From positions 186,001-250,000 of the forward strand of contig JACKKB010000006.1 of the NCBI GenBank assembly GCA_020637635.1: DNA of 64,000 bases. The letters run 5' to 3'. The stretch comes from Albidovulum sp. (GTDB lineage: Bacteria > Pseudomonadota > Alphaproteobacteria > Rhodobacterales > Rhodobacteraceae). The notes under the pieces are model-generated. The model was not told the origin of the DNA and searched no databases. It was given only the letters and a program-made list of their open reading frames with translations. This document shows positions 39,884 to 48,712 of the stretch, piece after piece; position 1 is the stretch's first letter; each line of letters starts with the position of its first letter. The position numbers and the translations under genes are program-made.

Positions 39884-42601
39884 TTATGCGGTCTCGCGAT
39901 CGCCCGCCGCGGTTGCCCCTGCGCTCTGCGGGCGCAGCGGCAGCGAGACACGGAAGGCCGCCCCGCCCTGACCGGGCAGATAGTGGATCGTGCCGCCCAG
40001 ATTGACCAGGATCTCGCGGCAGATCGCCAGGCCGAGGCCCGCACCGCCGGCTCTCTGGGTATCGGTCAGACGGGAGAACTTCTCGAAGATGAGGCTTTGC
40101 GACTTCTTCGGAATGCCCGAGCCGTTGTCGATGAAGTCGACCGTGAGCCGCGCGCCCCGGCGGCGCACCGCGATGGTCAGCTCCGGCCGCTCGGCATCGC
40201 AATACTTGCGCGCGTTCGAGATGAGGTTGATGAAGACCTGCACCAGCCGGTCGGTGTCGGTGATGACGGGCACATGTTCGGTGGCCTGGTCGCGGTGGAT
40301 GACGAAGACCCGTTCGGCCCGCGTGTTCGAGGCCGAGCGCAGCGCCCGGTCGATGAGGTCGTGAAGGTTTTCGGCGCGGATCGAAAGCTGCACCTTGCGG
40401 TTTTCAAGCACGCTCAGATCGAGAAGGTCGTCGAGAAGGCGCGTCAGCCGCACCGCCTCTTCCTGGATTACGCCGGCATAATGGGCGGCCATCTGCGCCG
40501 GCAGCTCCGGGTCCATCAGAATCTCGGAAAAGGCGCGGATCGAGGTCATCGGCGTGCGCAGCTCATGGCTGATCTGGCTGAGGAACGCATCCTTCTGCAC
40601 CGAAAGGTCGCGCAGCTTGTCGTTGGCCTCGGAAAGCTGCCGGGCGGTGCGGGCCAGTTCCTCGGACTTCGCCTCGAGCTGGGTGGAGTATTCGAGGATC
40701 TGCTGCGCCTCGGAGGCGACGGCCATCAGGTCCTGGGCCGAAACCGCCGCGCCTTCCGCGAACTGGGCGACCATGGCATGGGCGGTCGCAGAGCCGACGG
40801 CGCCCGCGAGCCGGCGTTCGAGCCGGTTGATGAAGTCGGGCGAGGCGTCGGGCAGGTAGCCGGCGACACCCTGACGCCGGGCCTCGGCCTCGAAGAAGGC
40901 CTGCGCCTCGGTCGCGCCGATGATCCCCTGCGCCATGGTCAGGAGGTCCTCTGTCTCGGCACCGCCGCGCGACCAGGCGCGGGCGCCGGGATCGTCGTCG
41001 AAGACGTTGACATAGGCCAGGCCCTGCATGCGCTCGACCGGCCCGGGAAAGCTTGCCAGCGAGACGGCGACGAAGCCGAAGGCGTTGAGCGCGACCGACC
41101 AGAAGAGCGCGTGCAGCAGGGGATCGAGCCTCTCGATGCCAAAGAGCGCGTGCGGACGCAGCCAGCCGATGCCCCAGGGGCCGTCGGCAAGGATATGCGG
41201 CGAGATGAGGCCGCTGTCGCCGAAGGAGGGCAGGTAGAGCGAGTAGAGCCAGACGGAGAAGCCCGTCAGCAGGCCCGCCATCGCCCCCTTGCCGGTGGCG
41301 CCGCGCCAGAAGATGCCGCCGATCATCGCCGGCAGGATCTGGGCCACGCCGACGAAGGAGATGAGGCCGATCGAGGCCAGCGCGGCCGAGCCGCCCGAGA
41401 GGCTGTAGTAGATGTAGCCGAGCGCGAGGATGCCGGCGATCGAAACCCGTCGCGACATGAGCACGAGGCCGCGCACGTCGCCCGGCGCCCGCGCGCCGCC
41501 GGCGCGCAGCGACAGCCAGAGCGGTGTCACGACATGGTTCGAGACCATCGTGGCAAGCGCGATGGCCGCCACGATGACCATCGAGGTGGCCGAGGAGAAG
41601 CCGCCGAGAAAGGCCAGCATGGCAAGCTTGCCCTGCCCCTCGGCCAGCGGCAGCGTCAGCACGAAAAGGTCGGGATTGGCGCCCGCCGGCATCCGCGCGA
41701 GGCCCACGGCGGCGATCGGCAGCACGAAGAGGCTCATCAGGAACAGGTAGAGCGGAAAGGCCCAGGAGGCAGTGGCGAGGTGGCGTTCGTCGGAATTCTC
41801 GACCACCATGACCTGGAACATCCGCGGCAGCGTCACGAAGGCGGCAGCCGAAACGAAGGTGAGCCCCATCCAGCGCCCGGGCACCAGGGGCAGTTCGGCG
41901 ATCGGCGAGGCGGCGATGCGCTCGGCCACGCCCTGCCAGCCGCCCGAAAGGCCCCAGACCGTGAAGATCCCGACCGCGAGCAGGGCCACGAGCTTCACGA
42001 CCGCCTCGAGCGCGATCGCCATGACCACGCCGTGGTGGCGTTCGTTGGCGTCGAGGTTGCGGGTGCCGAAGAGGATGGTGAAGAGCGTGAGCCCGCCCGC
42101 CACCCAGAGCGCGGTGGCGCTCTGGTCGGGCAGTGCCCAGCCCTCGGGCGTGCCGCTCGCGAAGACGCCGAAGGAGAGCGTCACCGACTGCAGTTGCAGC
42201 GCGATGTAGGGCGTGGCCCCGACGACGGCGATCAGCGTGACGACGACGCCGAGCAGGTTCGACTTGCCATAGCGGGCCGAGATGAGGTCGGCGATGGAGG
42301 TTACGCGATGCGCCTGGCCGATGCGCACGAGCTTGCGCAGGAAGGCCCACCAGCCGATCAGGACGAGCGTCGGACCGAGGTAGATGGTGACGAATTCGAG
42401 CCCCGAGCGCGCCGCGTAGCCGACAGCACCATAGAACGTCCAGGCGGTGCAGTAGATCGAGAGCGAGAGCGTGTAGACGATGGGCGAGCGCAGCCAGCCC
42501 GCCTTGCCGCGCTCGGCCCGCCGCTCGGCCACGAAGGCGACGAGGAAGAGGATGCAGACATAGGCGAGGCAGACCGCGACAAGAATGTCGAAGGGAACCA
42601 T
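39884..42601 (-). CDS. SSS symporter-type sensor histidine kinase (CbrA/CrbS-like)
   Basis: A 905-residue fusion. Residues ~1-480 are a sodium:solute symporter (SSS) domain with about 13 helices (WTFYGAVGYAARSGLEFVTIYLG near the start). A helical linker leads to HisKA (KDAFLSQISHELRTPMTSIR, phospho-His in SHELRTP) and HATPase_c (NLISNARKYC, DNGSGIPKKSQSLIFEKFSR, GGAGLGLAICREIL). No receiver domain is attached. CbrA and CrbS have this layout and sense amino acids or acetate flux. It is the last gene of a three-gene operon with a receiver protein. Confidence 0.93.
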   Translation of the reverse strand: MVPFDILVAVCLAYVCILFLVAFVAERRAERGKAGWLRSPIVYTLSLSIYCTAWTFYGAVGYAARSGLEFVTIYLGPTLVLIGWWAFLRKLVRIGQAHRVTSIADLISARYGKSNLLGVVVTLIAVVGATPYIALQLQSVTLSFGVFASGTPEGWALPDQSATALWVAGGLTLFTILFGTRNLDANERHHGVVMAIALEAVVKLVALLAVGIFTVWGLSGGWQGVAERIAASPIAELPLVPGRWMGLTFVSAAAFVTLPRMFQVMVVENSDERHLATASWAFPLYLFLMSLFVLPIAAVGLARMPAGANPDLFVLTLPLAEGQGKLAMLAFLGGFSSATSMVIVAAIALATMVSNHVVTPLWLSLRAGGARAPGDVRGLVLMSRRVSIAGILALGYIYYSLSGGSAALASIGLISFVGVAQILPAMIGGIFWRGATGKGAMAGLLTGFSVWLYSLYLPSFGDSGLISPHILADGPWGIGWLRPHALFGIERLDPLLHALFWSVALNAFGFVAVSLASFPGPVERMQGLAYVNVFDDDPGARAWSRGGAETEDLLTMAQGIIGATEAQAFFEAEARRQGVAGYLPDASPDFINRLERRLAGAVGSATAHAMVAQFAEGAAVSAQDLMAVASEAQQILEYSTQLEAKSEELARTARQLSEANDKLRDLSVQKDAFLSQISHELRTPMTSIRAFSEILMDPELPAQMAAHYAGVIQEEAVRLTRLLDDLLDLSVLENRKVQLSIRAENLHDLIDRALRSASNTRAERVFVIHRDQATEHVPVITDTDRLVQVFINLISNARKYCDAERPELTIAVRRRGARLTVDFIDNGSGIPKKSQSLIFEKFSRLTDTQRAGGAGLGLAICREILVNLGGTIHYLPGQGGAAFRVSLPLRPQSAGATAAGDRETA

Positions 42602-42900
42602 CAGCCGCCCCCCTCGTCCTCGCGCGGGCCGGATGCGCCCTCGGCGTCGTCCCCGGGTTGCGGCTGGTCGCCGAGCCGATGCGTCAGCAGGAAGGCCAGG
42701 ACGATGAGCACCGCCCAGGCGGTGAAGAGGTAGAACCCGCCCGCTGCGGTATCGGGCTCGGTCGTCGTTGCCGGCGCCCAGAGCAGCGGCAGCCAGAAGA
42801 GGAAGAGCCCGAGCAGCGGCAGAAGCCGCATGGCGTCGACGAGCCGCCGCCGCCGGTAGCTGCGCCGGGCAAGGAAGAGAGGGCGGCCTGGTGCCTTCAT
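42601..42900 (-). CDS. Small membrane protein of the symporter-kinase operon
   Basis: A 99-residue protein with two hydrophobic stretches (RLLPLLGLFLFWLPLLWAP at ~25-43 and FYLFTAWAVLIVLAFLL at ~56-72) and a Pro/Glu/Gly-rich acidic tail. It resembles the small two-helix proteins often coded before SSS-type permeases or kinases. The TGA overlaps the kinase ATG by one base, and the response-regulator gene ends 10 bp upstream, so all three are cotranscribed. ATG 42900 is chosen because earlier in-frame codons lie in the response-regulator gene. Confidence 0.8.
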   Translation of the reverse strand: MKAPGRPLFLARRSYRRRRLVDAMRLLPLLGLFLFWLPLLWAPATTTEPDTAAGGFYLFTAWAVLIVLAFLLTHRLGDQPQPGDDAEGASGPREDEGGG

Positions 42901-42910
42901 CGGCGTTGCC

Positions 42911-43273
42911 TCACGGTCCGGCGACCTCGCGCAGCGCGGCCACGATCTCGTCATTGGCGAAGGGCTTGGCGATGAAGCGGTCGGCGCCGGCGGCCTCGGC
43001 GCGGCCACGTTCGCGGGAATTGGCGCTCAGCACCAGGACCGGGATCGCGGCCAGCGCCGGATCGTCCTTCAGATCGCCCAAGAGCTCGATGCCGCCGCGG
43101 CCGGGCAGAATCACGTCGAGAACCAGCGCGTCGGGGCGCTCGCGGCGCACCGCGTCGAGCGCGGCGTGGCCGGTTGCGTGGCTGGCCACGGTCCAGCCGT
43201 CGCGCGACAGGATGAAGCGGATCGCCTCGGCGATATGCGGCTCGTCCTCGATCAGCAGCACCTTTCGTGCCAT
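42911..43273 (-). CDS. Single-domain response regulator
   Basis: A 120-residue CheY-like receiver domain with no output domain. The acidic pair is in LLIEDEPHIAEA, the phospho-accepting Asp in LVLDVILPGRGGIELL near residue 53, and the Lys in FIAKPFAND near residue 104. It is the first gene of the operon that ends with the symporter kinase, so the two are probably partners, with the signal passed on to another protein. Confidence 0.93.
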   Translation of the reverse strand: MARKVLLIEDEPHIAEAIRFILSRDGWTVASHATGHAALDAVRRERPDALVLDVILPGRGGIELLGDLKDDPALAAIPVLVLSANSRERGRAEAAGADRFIAKPFANDEIVAALREVAGP

Positions 43274-43430
43274 CTGCCTCTCCCCGCTCCGCCCGCCCCG
43301 TGGCTGTTCCCCGAGATGCCGCCCGTGATGCCGCCCGTGCGCCGACTATCGCCCAGCCGGCCCGGCACTGTCAAAATCCAATCGCGCGCCCGGCTCGCCG
43401 CGGTGGCGCGTCGCAGACCGGGCAGCGGGG

Positions 43431-44744
43431 TCAGCCCGGCTCGGCCGTGCCGAGGATCGAGGGTTCGCGCCGTGCGAGACAATCGCCGCGGGCGCAGATG
43501 CGGCAGGAGACGCCGATCGGCCGCTCGGCCCCGGTGCGGGGCCCCTCGGCCGGCAGGATCAGCATCATCGCCTCGATCACCGGCGGGCCGTCGAACCCCC
43601 CGGGGTGGCGCGGCTCGCTGAAGGAATAGGTGAGGAACCGATGCGAAACGCGGCCGTCCATCTCGACCTCGGCACGCAGCGGCACCATCGGTCGGGCCAG
43701 GGCCTCGTAGAGCGGCCAGAGCGGACAGGCGGCGCCGAACCGCGGCAGGGTGAAGCCGCGCGCCGGCTTGCGGAAGGTCAGCGTGCCCGAGGCATCGCAG
43801 GTCACGAGCCCGATCTCCTGCCCCTGCCCCGCCGGCAGCGTAGCCAGGCGGCGGAAGACCGCGGCGAGCGGACGGTCGAGCGCCGCGGCGATCCGCGCCG
43901 GGTCCGGCCCCTCGGCCGCGAGGGCGCGGGTGATGACGGCCAGCGGCATCGCCAGCGCATCATCGCGATAGCGCCCGGCATGGGCGGTGGCGATCGTTCG
44001 GGCGGCATCGCTTGCCAGTTCTTCGGCGCGCGCGACAAGGCGGGCGGCGGGAGGCGCCTCGTGGCCCTCGAGCGCGGCGAGGTGATAGCCGGTGGCGGCA
44101 AGCCAGGCCTCGACCTCCTCCTGCGGCGAGGAGAGGCCGGTCTCGCCGTCCTGACTCGAATCGAGATAGGCGACCAGCGCCGCCGCAGCCTCGGACAGGC
44201 GAATGCTGTCCTCGTAGATGTTGCGGTGAAAGCGCCGGCGCCAGACGGCCTCGATCGCGTCGGTCTCGGCGAGGATCGCGGCGGTCGAGCGGACCGAGGT
44301 GACGGCCGAGACGATCTCGTGGAGCGCCGCGGAGAGATGGGGATCGTGCGCCATGCGTTCGTTCAGCGCCTCGACCGCGCGCTCGAGCGCCGCGATCCTT
44401 GCCTGGCGGTCGGCCAGCAGCTCGGCCCAGCCCGGAAAGCGGCCGACGAATTCCTCGATCCGCTCGATCTCGGGCGCTCGGGCCGCGGCCGAGGCGCCGG
44501 CCGCGGCCTCGCGCAGACCGCCGATGAGCGCGGTCTCGGCACCTTCGGCGAGTGCCGCCGGATCGAGGCCGAGCGCGGCCGCGAGCGTGACCAGAAGCGG
44601 CTCGCCCACGCGGCGGCGGTTGTGTTCGATGAGGTTCAGATAGGCCGGCGAGATCCCCGCTGTGCGCGCCAGATCGGCCTGCTTCAGGCCAAGCAGCAGG
44701 CGCCGCTCGCGGACCCTCGTGCCGGTCAACGCCGTGCGCGGCAT
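43431..44744 (-). CDS. Short-chain fatty acid-type transcriptional regulator (ScfR family)
   Basis: A 437-residue regulator. The N-terminal XRE helix-turn-helix is clear (residues ~8-62: RRLLLGLKQADLARTAGISP, then YLNLIEHNRRRVGEP). The long middle/C-terminal part matches the ScfR/DUF2083 family, ending in a cysteine cluster, CRICARGDCLARREPSILG. Relatives (RamB, PrpR types) control acetate or propionate use, often sensing acyl-CoA. It lies upstream of the receiver/symporter-kinase operon on the same strand, separated by about 160 bp. The co-location suggests a shared role in short-chain acid metabolism. Confidence 0.87.
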   Translation of the reverse strand: MPRTALTGTRVRERRLLLGLKQADLARTAGISPAYLNLIEHNRRRVGEPLLVTLAAALGLDPAALAEGAETALIGGLREAAAGASAAARAPEIERIEEFVGRFPGWAELLADRQARIAALERAVEALNERMAHDPHLSAALHEIVSAVTSVRSTAAILAETDAIEAVWRRRFHRNIYEDSIRLSEAAAALVAYLDSSQDGETGLSSPQEEVEAWLAATGYHLAALEGHEAPPAARLVARAEELASDAARTIATAHAGRYRDDALAMPLAVITRALAAEGPDPARIAAALDRPLAAVFRRLATLPAGQGQEIGLVTCDASGTLTFRKPARGFTLPRFGAACPLWPLYEALARPMVPLRAEVEMDGRVSHRFLTYSFSEPRHPGGFDGPPVIEAMMLILPAEGPRTGAERPIGVSCRICARGDCLARREPSILGTAEPG

Positions 44745-44800
44745 CCTGGCTCTCCCTTTTCAGGCAGAGATTTACAGATTTTCAGCCCGGTGAAAAGCGC

Positions 44801-44983
44801 TTAGCCCGCCGGGCAGTTCGGCGGCGCGGCGTCGTGGGTGCGGGCGATCGCCGGTCGATCCCCCTCGCACGGCGTCAGGGGATAGCGGTTGCGGGCACAG
44901 CCCGCAAGCACGAGGCCACCGACAAGGGCCATCAGGATCAGCGCCATCGGTGCCGGTTTCGTGCCTGCCGAGGTTCCGCCCAT
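44801..44983 (-). CDS. Small lipoprotein
   Basis: A 60-residue protein with a typical lipoprotein signal: a hydrophobic stretch (MALILMALVGGLVLAGC, residues ~13-29) ending in the lipobox LAGC. The mature part is about 32 residues, with two more cysteines (TPCEGDRPA and PPNC). ATG 44983 follows a G-rich ribosome site; longer in-frame starts read improbable sequence. It is the next gene after the ABC binding-protein gene, past a strong terminator, so it is expressed separately. Confidence 0.68.
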   Translation of the reverse strand: MGGTSAGTKPAPMALILMALVGGLVLAGCARNRYPLTPCEGDRPAIARTHDAAPPNCPAG

Positions 44984-45046
44984 GGTGATCCCGCCCCCTT
45001 TGCGCCCTGCCCGAGATAGACCGCGAATGCCCCGCTGGTGCAAGTG

Positions 45047-45081
45047 AAAAGGCGCGCGGCCGGCCAAAGCCGCCGCGCGCC
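45047..45081 (-). terminator. Rho-independent terminator after the ABC binding-protein gene
   Basis: On the minus strand a 10-bp perfect stem (ggcgcgcggc / gccgcgcgcc) with an 11-base loop is followed by TTTT. It lies 6 bp after the stop at 45088 and closes the pyrimidine uptake operon. Confidence 0.88.
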
Positions 45082-45087
45082 CGGGTC

Positions 45088-46077
45088 TCATTTCAACGCC
45101 GCGTCCGTGATCTCCAGCGTATAGGCGCCTTCCGGTGCCTTGGTGATCGCCGGGTTCTCGGGCGAGACCGCCGCCAGCAGCGTCGCCACCGTCTCGTCGT
45201 AGTCGGCCGGGTCGAGCGCGCCGTTGGAGCCGGCGGTGAGCTTGGCCACCTCGCTCATCATGTATTGCTGATGTTCGAGCGTCTGCGCCCCGGAGGCGTC
45301 GTTGTCGATGACGATCTGGGCCGCCTCGTCGGTATGCTCCTCGGCGTATTTCCAGCCCTTCATCGAGGCGCGCACGAACTTCACCATCTTGGCCTTGAAG
45401 GCCTCGTCCTTCAGGCTGTCCTCAAGGACATAGAGCCCGTCCTCCATGACGCCGACGCCTTCCTGGAGATAGTTGAAGGTCACGAGCTGGTCGGGCGTGA
45501 TGCCGGCATCGAGGACCTGACCGTATTCGTTGTAGGTCATGACCGAGATGCAGTCGGCCTGCTTTTGCAGCAGCGGATCGACGTTGAAGGCCTGCTTCAG
45601 CACGGTGACGCCGGCGTCGCCGCCTTCGGTCGGAATGCCGAGCTTGGCCATCCAGGCGTAGAACGGATATTCGTTGCCGAAGAACCAGACGCCGAGCGTG
45701 TGGCCGGGGAAATCGGCCGGGCTGGCGATGCCGGTCTCCTTCAGGCAGGTGAGCTCCAGCCCGCCGTGCTTGAAGGGCTGGGCGATGTTCACCAGCGGCA
45801 GCCCCCGTTCGCGCGCGGCGAGCGCCGCGGCCATCCAGTCGACGATCACGTCGGCGCCGCCGCCGGCGATGACCTGTTCGGGCGCGATGTCCGGCCCGCC
45901 CGGCTTGATCGTGACGTTGAGCCCCTCTTCGTCGTAGTAGCCCTTGTCGAGCGCCACGAAGTAACCGGCGAACTGGGCCTGCGTGACCCATTTCAGCTGC
46001 AACGTCACGTCGTCGGCCGCCCAGGCACCCGACGCCAGAAGGCCCAGCGCCGCCGCCGAAGTCATCAGTCTTTTCAT
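45088..46077 (-). CDS. NMT1/THI5-like ABC transporter substrate-binding protein
   Basis: A 329-residue periplasmic binding protein. A signal peptide of ~22 residues (MKRLMTSAAALGLLASGAWA) precedes VTLQLKWVTQAQFAGYFVA, the typical NMT1 start. VWFFGNEYPFYAWMAKLGI and MTYNEYGQVLDAG line the likely ligand site. NMT1/THI5-like proteins bind pyrimidines, thiamine precursors or similar compounds. In this locus the ligand is probably uracil, thymine or a dihydropyrimidine. Two permease genes and an ATPase gene precede it in the same operon. Confidence 0.9.
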   Translation of the reverse strand: MKRLMTSAAALGLLASGAWAADDVTLQLKWVTQAQFAGYFVALDKGYYDEEGLNVTIKPGGPDIAPEQVIAGGGADVIVDWMAAALAARERGLPLVNIAQPFKHGGLELTCLKETGIASPADFPGHTLGVWFFGNEYPFYAWMAKLGIPTEGGDAGVTVLKQAFNVDPLLQKQADCISVMTYNEYGQVLDAGITPDQLVTFNYLQEGVGVMEDGLYVLEDSLKDEAFKAKMVKFVRASMKGWKYAEEHTDEAAQIVIDNDASGAQTLEHQQYMMSEVAKLTAGSNGALDPADYDETVATLLAAVSPENPAITKAPEGAYTLEITDAALK

Positions 46078-46094
46078 TGTCGTTCTCCCTGTTG

Positions 46095-46946
46095 TCAGCC
46101 CCGCGCGCGTTGCGACGGGTGCCAGAAGGTGACGCCTTTCTCGATCAGCGCCACAAGCCCGTAGAAGGCCGAGCCGGCCAAGGCCGCCACGGCAATCTCC
46201 GCCCAGACCATGTCCAGCGCAAGCTGGCCCACGGAGGTCGAGATCCGAAAGCCCATGCCCTTGACGGGAGAGCCGAAAAATTCTGCAACGATGGCGCCGA
46301 TGAGGGCAAGCGTCGTCGCGATCTTGAGCCCGTTGAAGATGAAGGGCATCGCCGCCGGCAGGCGCAGCTTGAGCAGTGTCTGCCCGTAGGAGGCCCCCCA
46401 GGTCGCCATCAGGTCGCGCTGCATCCGCTCGCTTGCGGCAAGCCCCGCGATGGTGTTCACTAGAACCGGAAAGAAGACCATGACGACGACGACCGCCGCC
46501 TTCGACTGCCAGTCGAAGCCGAACCACATCACCAGGATCGGCGCGATGCCGACCACCGGCAGCGCGGCGACGAAATTGCCGACCGGCATCAGCCCCCGTT
46601 GCAGGAAGGGCGAGCGGTCGATGAGGATCGCGGTCAGCACCGCCGCGCAGCAGCCGATCAGATAGCCGCCGAGCGCACCCTTCAGGATCGTCTGGACGAA
46701 GTCCTCGCCCAGCGTCGGCAGCGCGCCGAGGATCCGCGCCCAGATTGCCGAGGGGGCGGGCAGGATCACCGACGGCACGTTCAGGCCCCGCACCACGCCC
46801 TCCCAGAGAACCAGCAGGGTGATGCCGAAAAGCGCCGGAATGAAGAGCGTCACGACGCGGCCCCGCGCGCGCGCGCGCCCTGCGAGCCAGGCATTGAAGG
46901 CCCATGCCGCCAGCCAGAAGAGAAGCGCCCCCCAGAGCCAGGTCAT
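46095..46946 (-). CDS. ABC transporter permease (pyrimidine-type import)
   Basis: A 283-residue inner-membrane permease of the SsuC/TauC type, with about six to seven helices. The EAA loop is seen as MATWGASYGQTLLKLRLPAAMPF. The ATG overlaps the stop of the preceding permease gene by 4 bp (ATGA), so both subunits are made in equal amounts. It pairs with the 46943 permease to form the channel for the NMT1-like binding protein. Confidence 0.9.
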   Translation of the reverse strand: MTWLWGALLFWLAAWAFNAWLAGRARARGRVVTLFIPALFGITLLVLWEGVVRGLNVPSVILPAPSAIWARILGALPTLGEDFVQTILKGALGGYLIGCCAAVLTAILIDRSPFLQRGLMPVGNFVAALPVVGIAPILVMWFGFDWQSKAAVVVVMVFFPVLVNTIAGLAASERMQRDLMATWGASYGQTLLKLRLPAAMPFIFNGLKIATTLALIGAIVAEFFGSPVKGMGFRISTSVGQLALDMVWAEIAVAALAGSAFYGLVALIEKGVTFWHPSQRARG

Positions 46947-47806
46947 CGCGCCATCCCCATGCGCCTCAGCGTGACGCGTTCGATCGCGCCGATCGCGATC
47001 ACCAGCGCCGCCGCCAGCATCGCCGCGGCAAGCAGCGCCGCCCAGATCTGCACCGTCTGCCCGTAATAGCTGCCCGAGAGCAGCCGCGCGCCAAGCCCGG
47101 CGACCGCTCCGGCGGGAAGCTCGCCGACGATGGCGCCCACCAGCGAGGCCGCCGCCGAAACCTTCAGCGAGGCGAAGAGAAAGGGCATCGAGGCCGGAAG
47201 CCGGAGCTTCCAGAAGACCGGCCAGGCCCCGGCGCCATAGGTCCGCATGAGATCGAGTTGCATGGCGTCCGGCGATCGCAGCCCCTTCACCATGCCGACG
47301 ACGACGGGAAAGAACGACAGATAGGCCGAGATGATCGATTTCGGCAGGAGCCCCGTGACCCCGAGCGAGGCCAGGACGACGATCACCATCGGCGCGATGG
47401 CAAGGATCGGGATCGTCTGGGACGCGATCGCCCAGGGCATGACGGACAGATCCATCGCCCGGTTGTGGACGATCCCGACCGCCAGCAGGATGCCGAGCCC
47501 GGTGCCGATGACAAACCCCAGAAGCGTCGCCTCCAGCGTCACCCATCCGTGATAGACGAGGCTCCGCTTCGAGGTGATCTTCTGCCCGAAGAGCCCCTCC
47601 CAGAGCCCCGCCAGCACCTGATGCGGCGCCGGCAGCACCGGGCGGTCCTGATGCATCGTCTCGGCGACGACCTCGGTAAGGCTCACCTCCACCCCCGCCC
47701 GCGCCGCCTGGTCGTAGCTCCACTGACTGTTCATCCAGACCGCGCCCGCATACCAGAGCGCCACGATCGCCGCGAGAACCGTCAGCACCGGCAGAAGCGC
47801 TCTCAT
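46943..47806 (-). CDS. ABC transporter permease (pyrimidine-type import)
   Basis: A 287-residue permease of the same type. The EAA loop reads RTYGAGAWPVFWKLRLPASMPF, close to the partner permease. A longer periplasmic segment follows the first helix (residues ~25-85). ATG 47806 follows GAGGTCGGGG; in-frame codons further upstream read through a hairpin region and are unlikely. The 105-bp gap to the ATPase gene holds two strong hairpins at 47849-47890. Confidence 0.9.
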   Translation of the reverse strand: MRALLPVLTVLAAIVALWYAGAVWMNSQWSYDQAARAGVEVSLTEVVAETMHQDRPVLPAPHQVLAGLWEGLFGQKITSKRSLVYHGWVTLEATLLGFVIGTGLGILLAVGIVHNRAMDLSVMPWAIASQTIPILAIAPMVIVVLASLGVTGLLPKSIISAYLSFFPVVVGMVKGLRSPDAMQLDLMRTYGAGAWPVFWKLRLPASMPFLFASLKVSAAASLVGAIVGELPAGAVAGLGARLLSGSYYGQTVQIWAALLAAAMLAAALVIAIGAIERVTLRRMGMAR

Positions 47807-47848
47807 GACCCCGACCTCTTCGCCTGTTGGCAAATATCCTCGGGGGGC

Positions 47849-47890
47849 GTCGCCGGCCGCGCCGGCGACCGGGGGGCAGACGGCCCCCCG
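47849..47890. other. Two adjacent intercistronic hairpins
   Basis: GTCGCCGGC-cgc-GCCGGCGAC (47849-47869) is a perfect 9-bp stem with a 3-base loop. CGGGGGG-cagacgg-CCCCCCG (47870-47890) is a perfect 7-bp stem directly beside it. They lie between the ATPase and first permease genes inside one operon, with no T-run. CAAATATCCTCGGGGG just before them resembles a sequence I associate with Rhodobacteraceae intergenic DNA. Confidence 0.8.
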
Positions 47891-47911
47891 CCGCGGCACC
47901 GGAGCGGCGCC

Positions 47912-48712
47912 TCACTCCTCATGGCTGTGCCCCGCCCTGAGGCCCTCGCGCACCCGATGCGCGATGTCGATGAACGCCTTGCTGTCGCGGATGTCGAGCG
48001 GGCGTTCCCGCGGCAGCGCGCTTTCGATGACATCGGTGATCCGCCCCGGCCGAGGCGACATCACGACGATCTTGGTCGAGAGATAGACCGCCTCGGGGAT
48101 CGAATGGGTGACGAAGAGCGTGGTCTTGCCGGTCCGCGCCCAGAGCTTCAGCAACTCCTCGTTCAGCCGGTCGCGGACGATCTCGTCGAGCGCCCCGAAA
48201 GGCTCGTCCATGAGCAGGATGTCGGCGTCGAAGGCCAGCGCCCGCGCGATCGAGGCCCGCTGCTGCATGCCGCCCGAAAGCTGCCAGGGGAACTTCTTGC
48301 CAAATCCGTCGAGATCGACCAGCGACAGCACTTTTTCAACACGGGCATCCTGCTCGGCGTGCGAGTAACCCATGATTTCAAGCGGAAGTTTCACATTTCC
48401 CGCAATCGTGCGCCAGGGATAGAGCCCCGCCGCCTGAAACACATAGCCGTAGGCGCGCGCCTGCCGCGCCGCATCGGGGCTCATCCCGTTGACGCTGAGC
48501 GTGCCCTCGGTGGGATGCTCCAGCGCCGCGACGGCGCGCAGGAAGGTCGTCTTGCCGCAACCGGAGGGGCCTATGAAACTGACGAACTCGCCCCTGGAGA
48601 TCGTCAGGTCCACCCCCTTCAGCGCATGCACCGGCCCGTCGCCGGTCTCGAACGTCAGCCCGACGCCCCGCGCATCGATCACCGTCGTGGCGCTGGCGGC
48701 CGTGTCCTTCAC
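47912..48712 (-). CDS. ABC transporter ATP-binding protein (pyrimidine-type import)
   Basis: A 266-residue nitrate/taurine-type ABC ATPase. Walker A is GPSGCGKTT, the signature is LSGGMQQR, and Walker B is DILLMDEPFGALDE, followed by the switch His in LFVTHSIPEAVYL. It starts with GTG at 48712, immediately after the stop of hydA (48713), so it is coupled to the catabolic genes. It drives the importer made by the next three genes. Confidence 0.93.
   Translation of the reverse strand: MKDTAASATTVIDARGVGLTFETGDGPVHALKGVDLTISRGEFVSFIGPSGCGKTTFLRAVAALEHPTEGTLSVNGMSPDAARQARAYGYVFQAAGLYPWRTIAGNVKLPLEIMGYSHAEQDARVEKVLSLVDLDGFGKKFPWQLSGGMQQRASIARALAFDADILLMDEPFGALDEIVRDRLNEELLKLWARTGKTTLFVTHSIPEAVYLSTKIVVMSPRPGRITDVIESALPRERPLDIRDSKAFIDIAHRVREGLRAGHSHEE

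Noticed and set aside
38033..42733. A 1566-codon open frame antisense to the FliM-like and symporter-kinase genes
   Set aside because: It is the complement of well-supported genes with clear motifs; its product is an Arg/His/Gly-rich shadow sequence.
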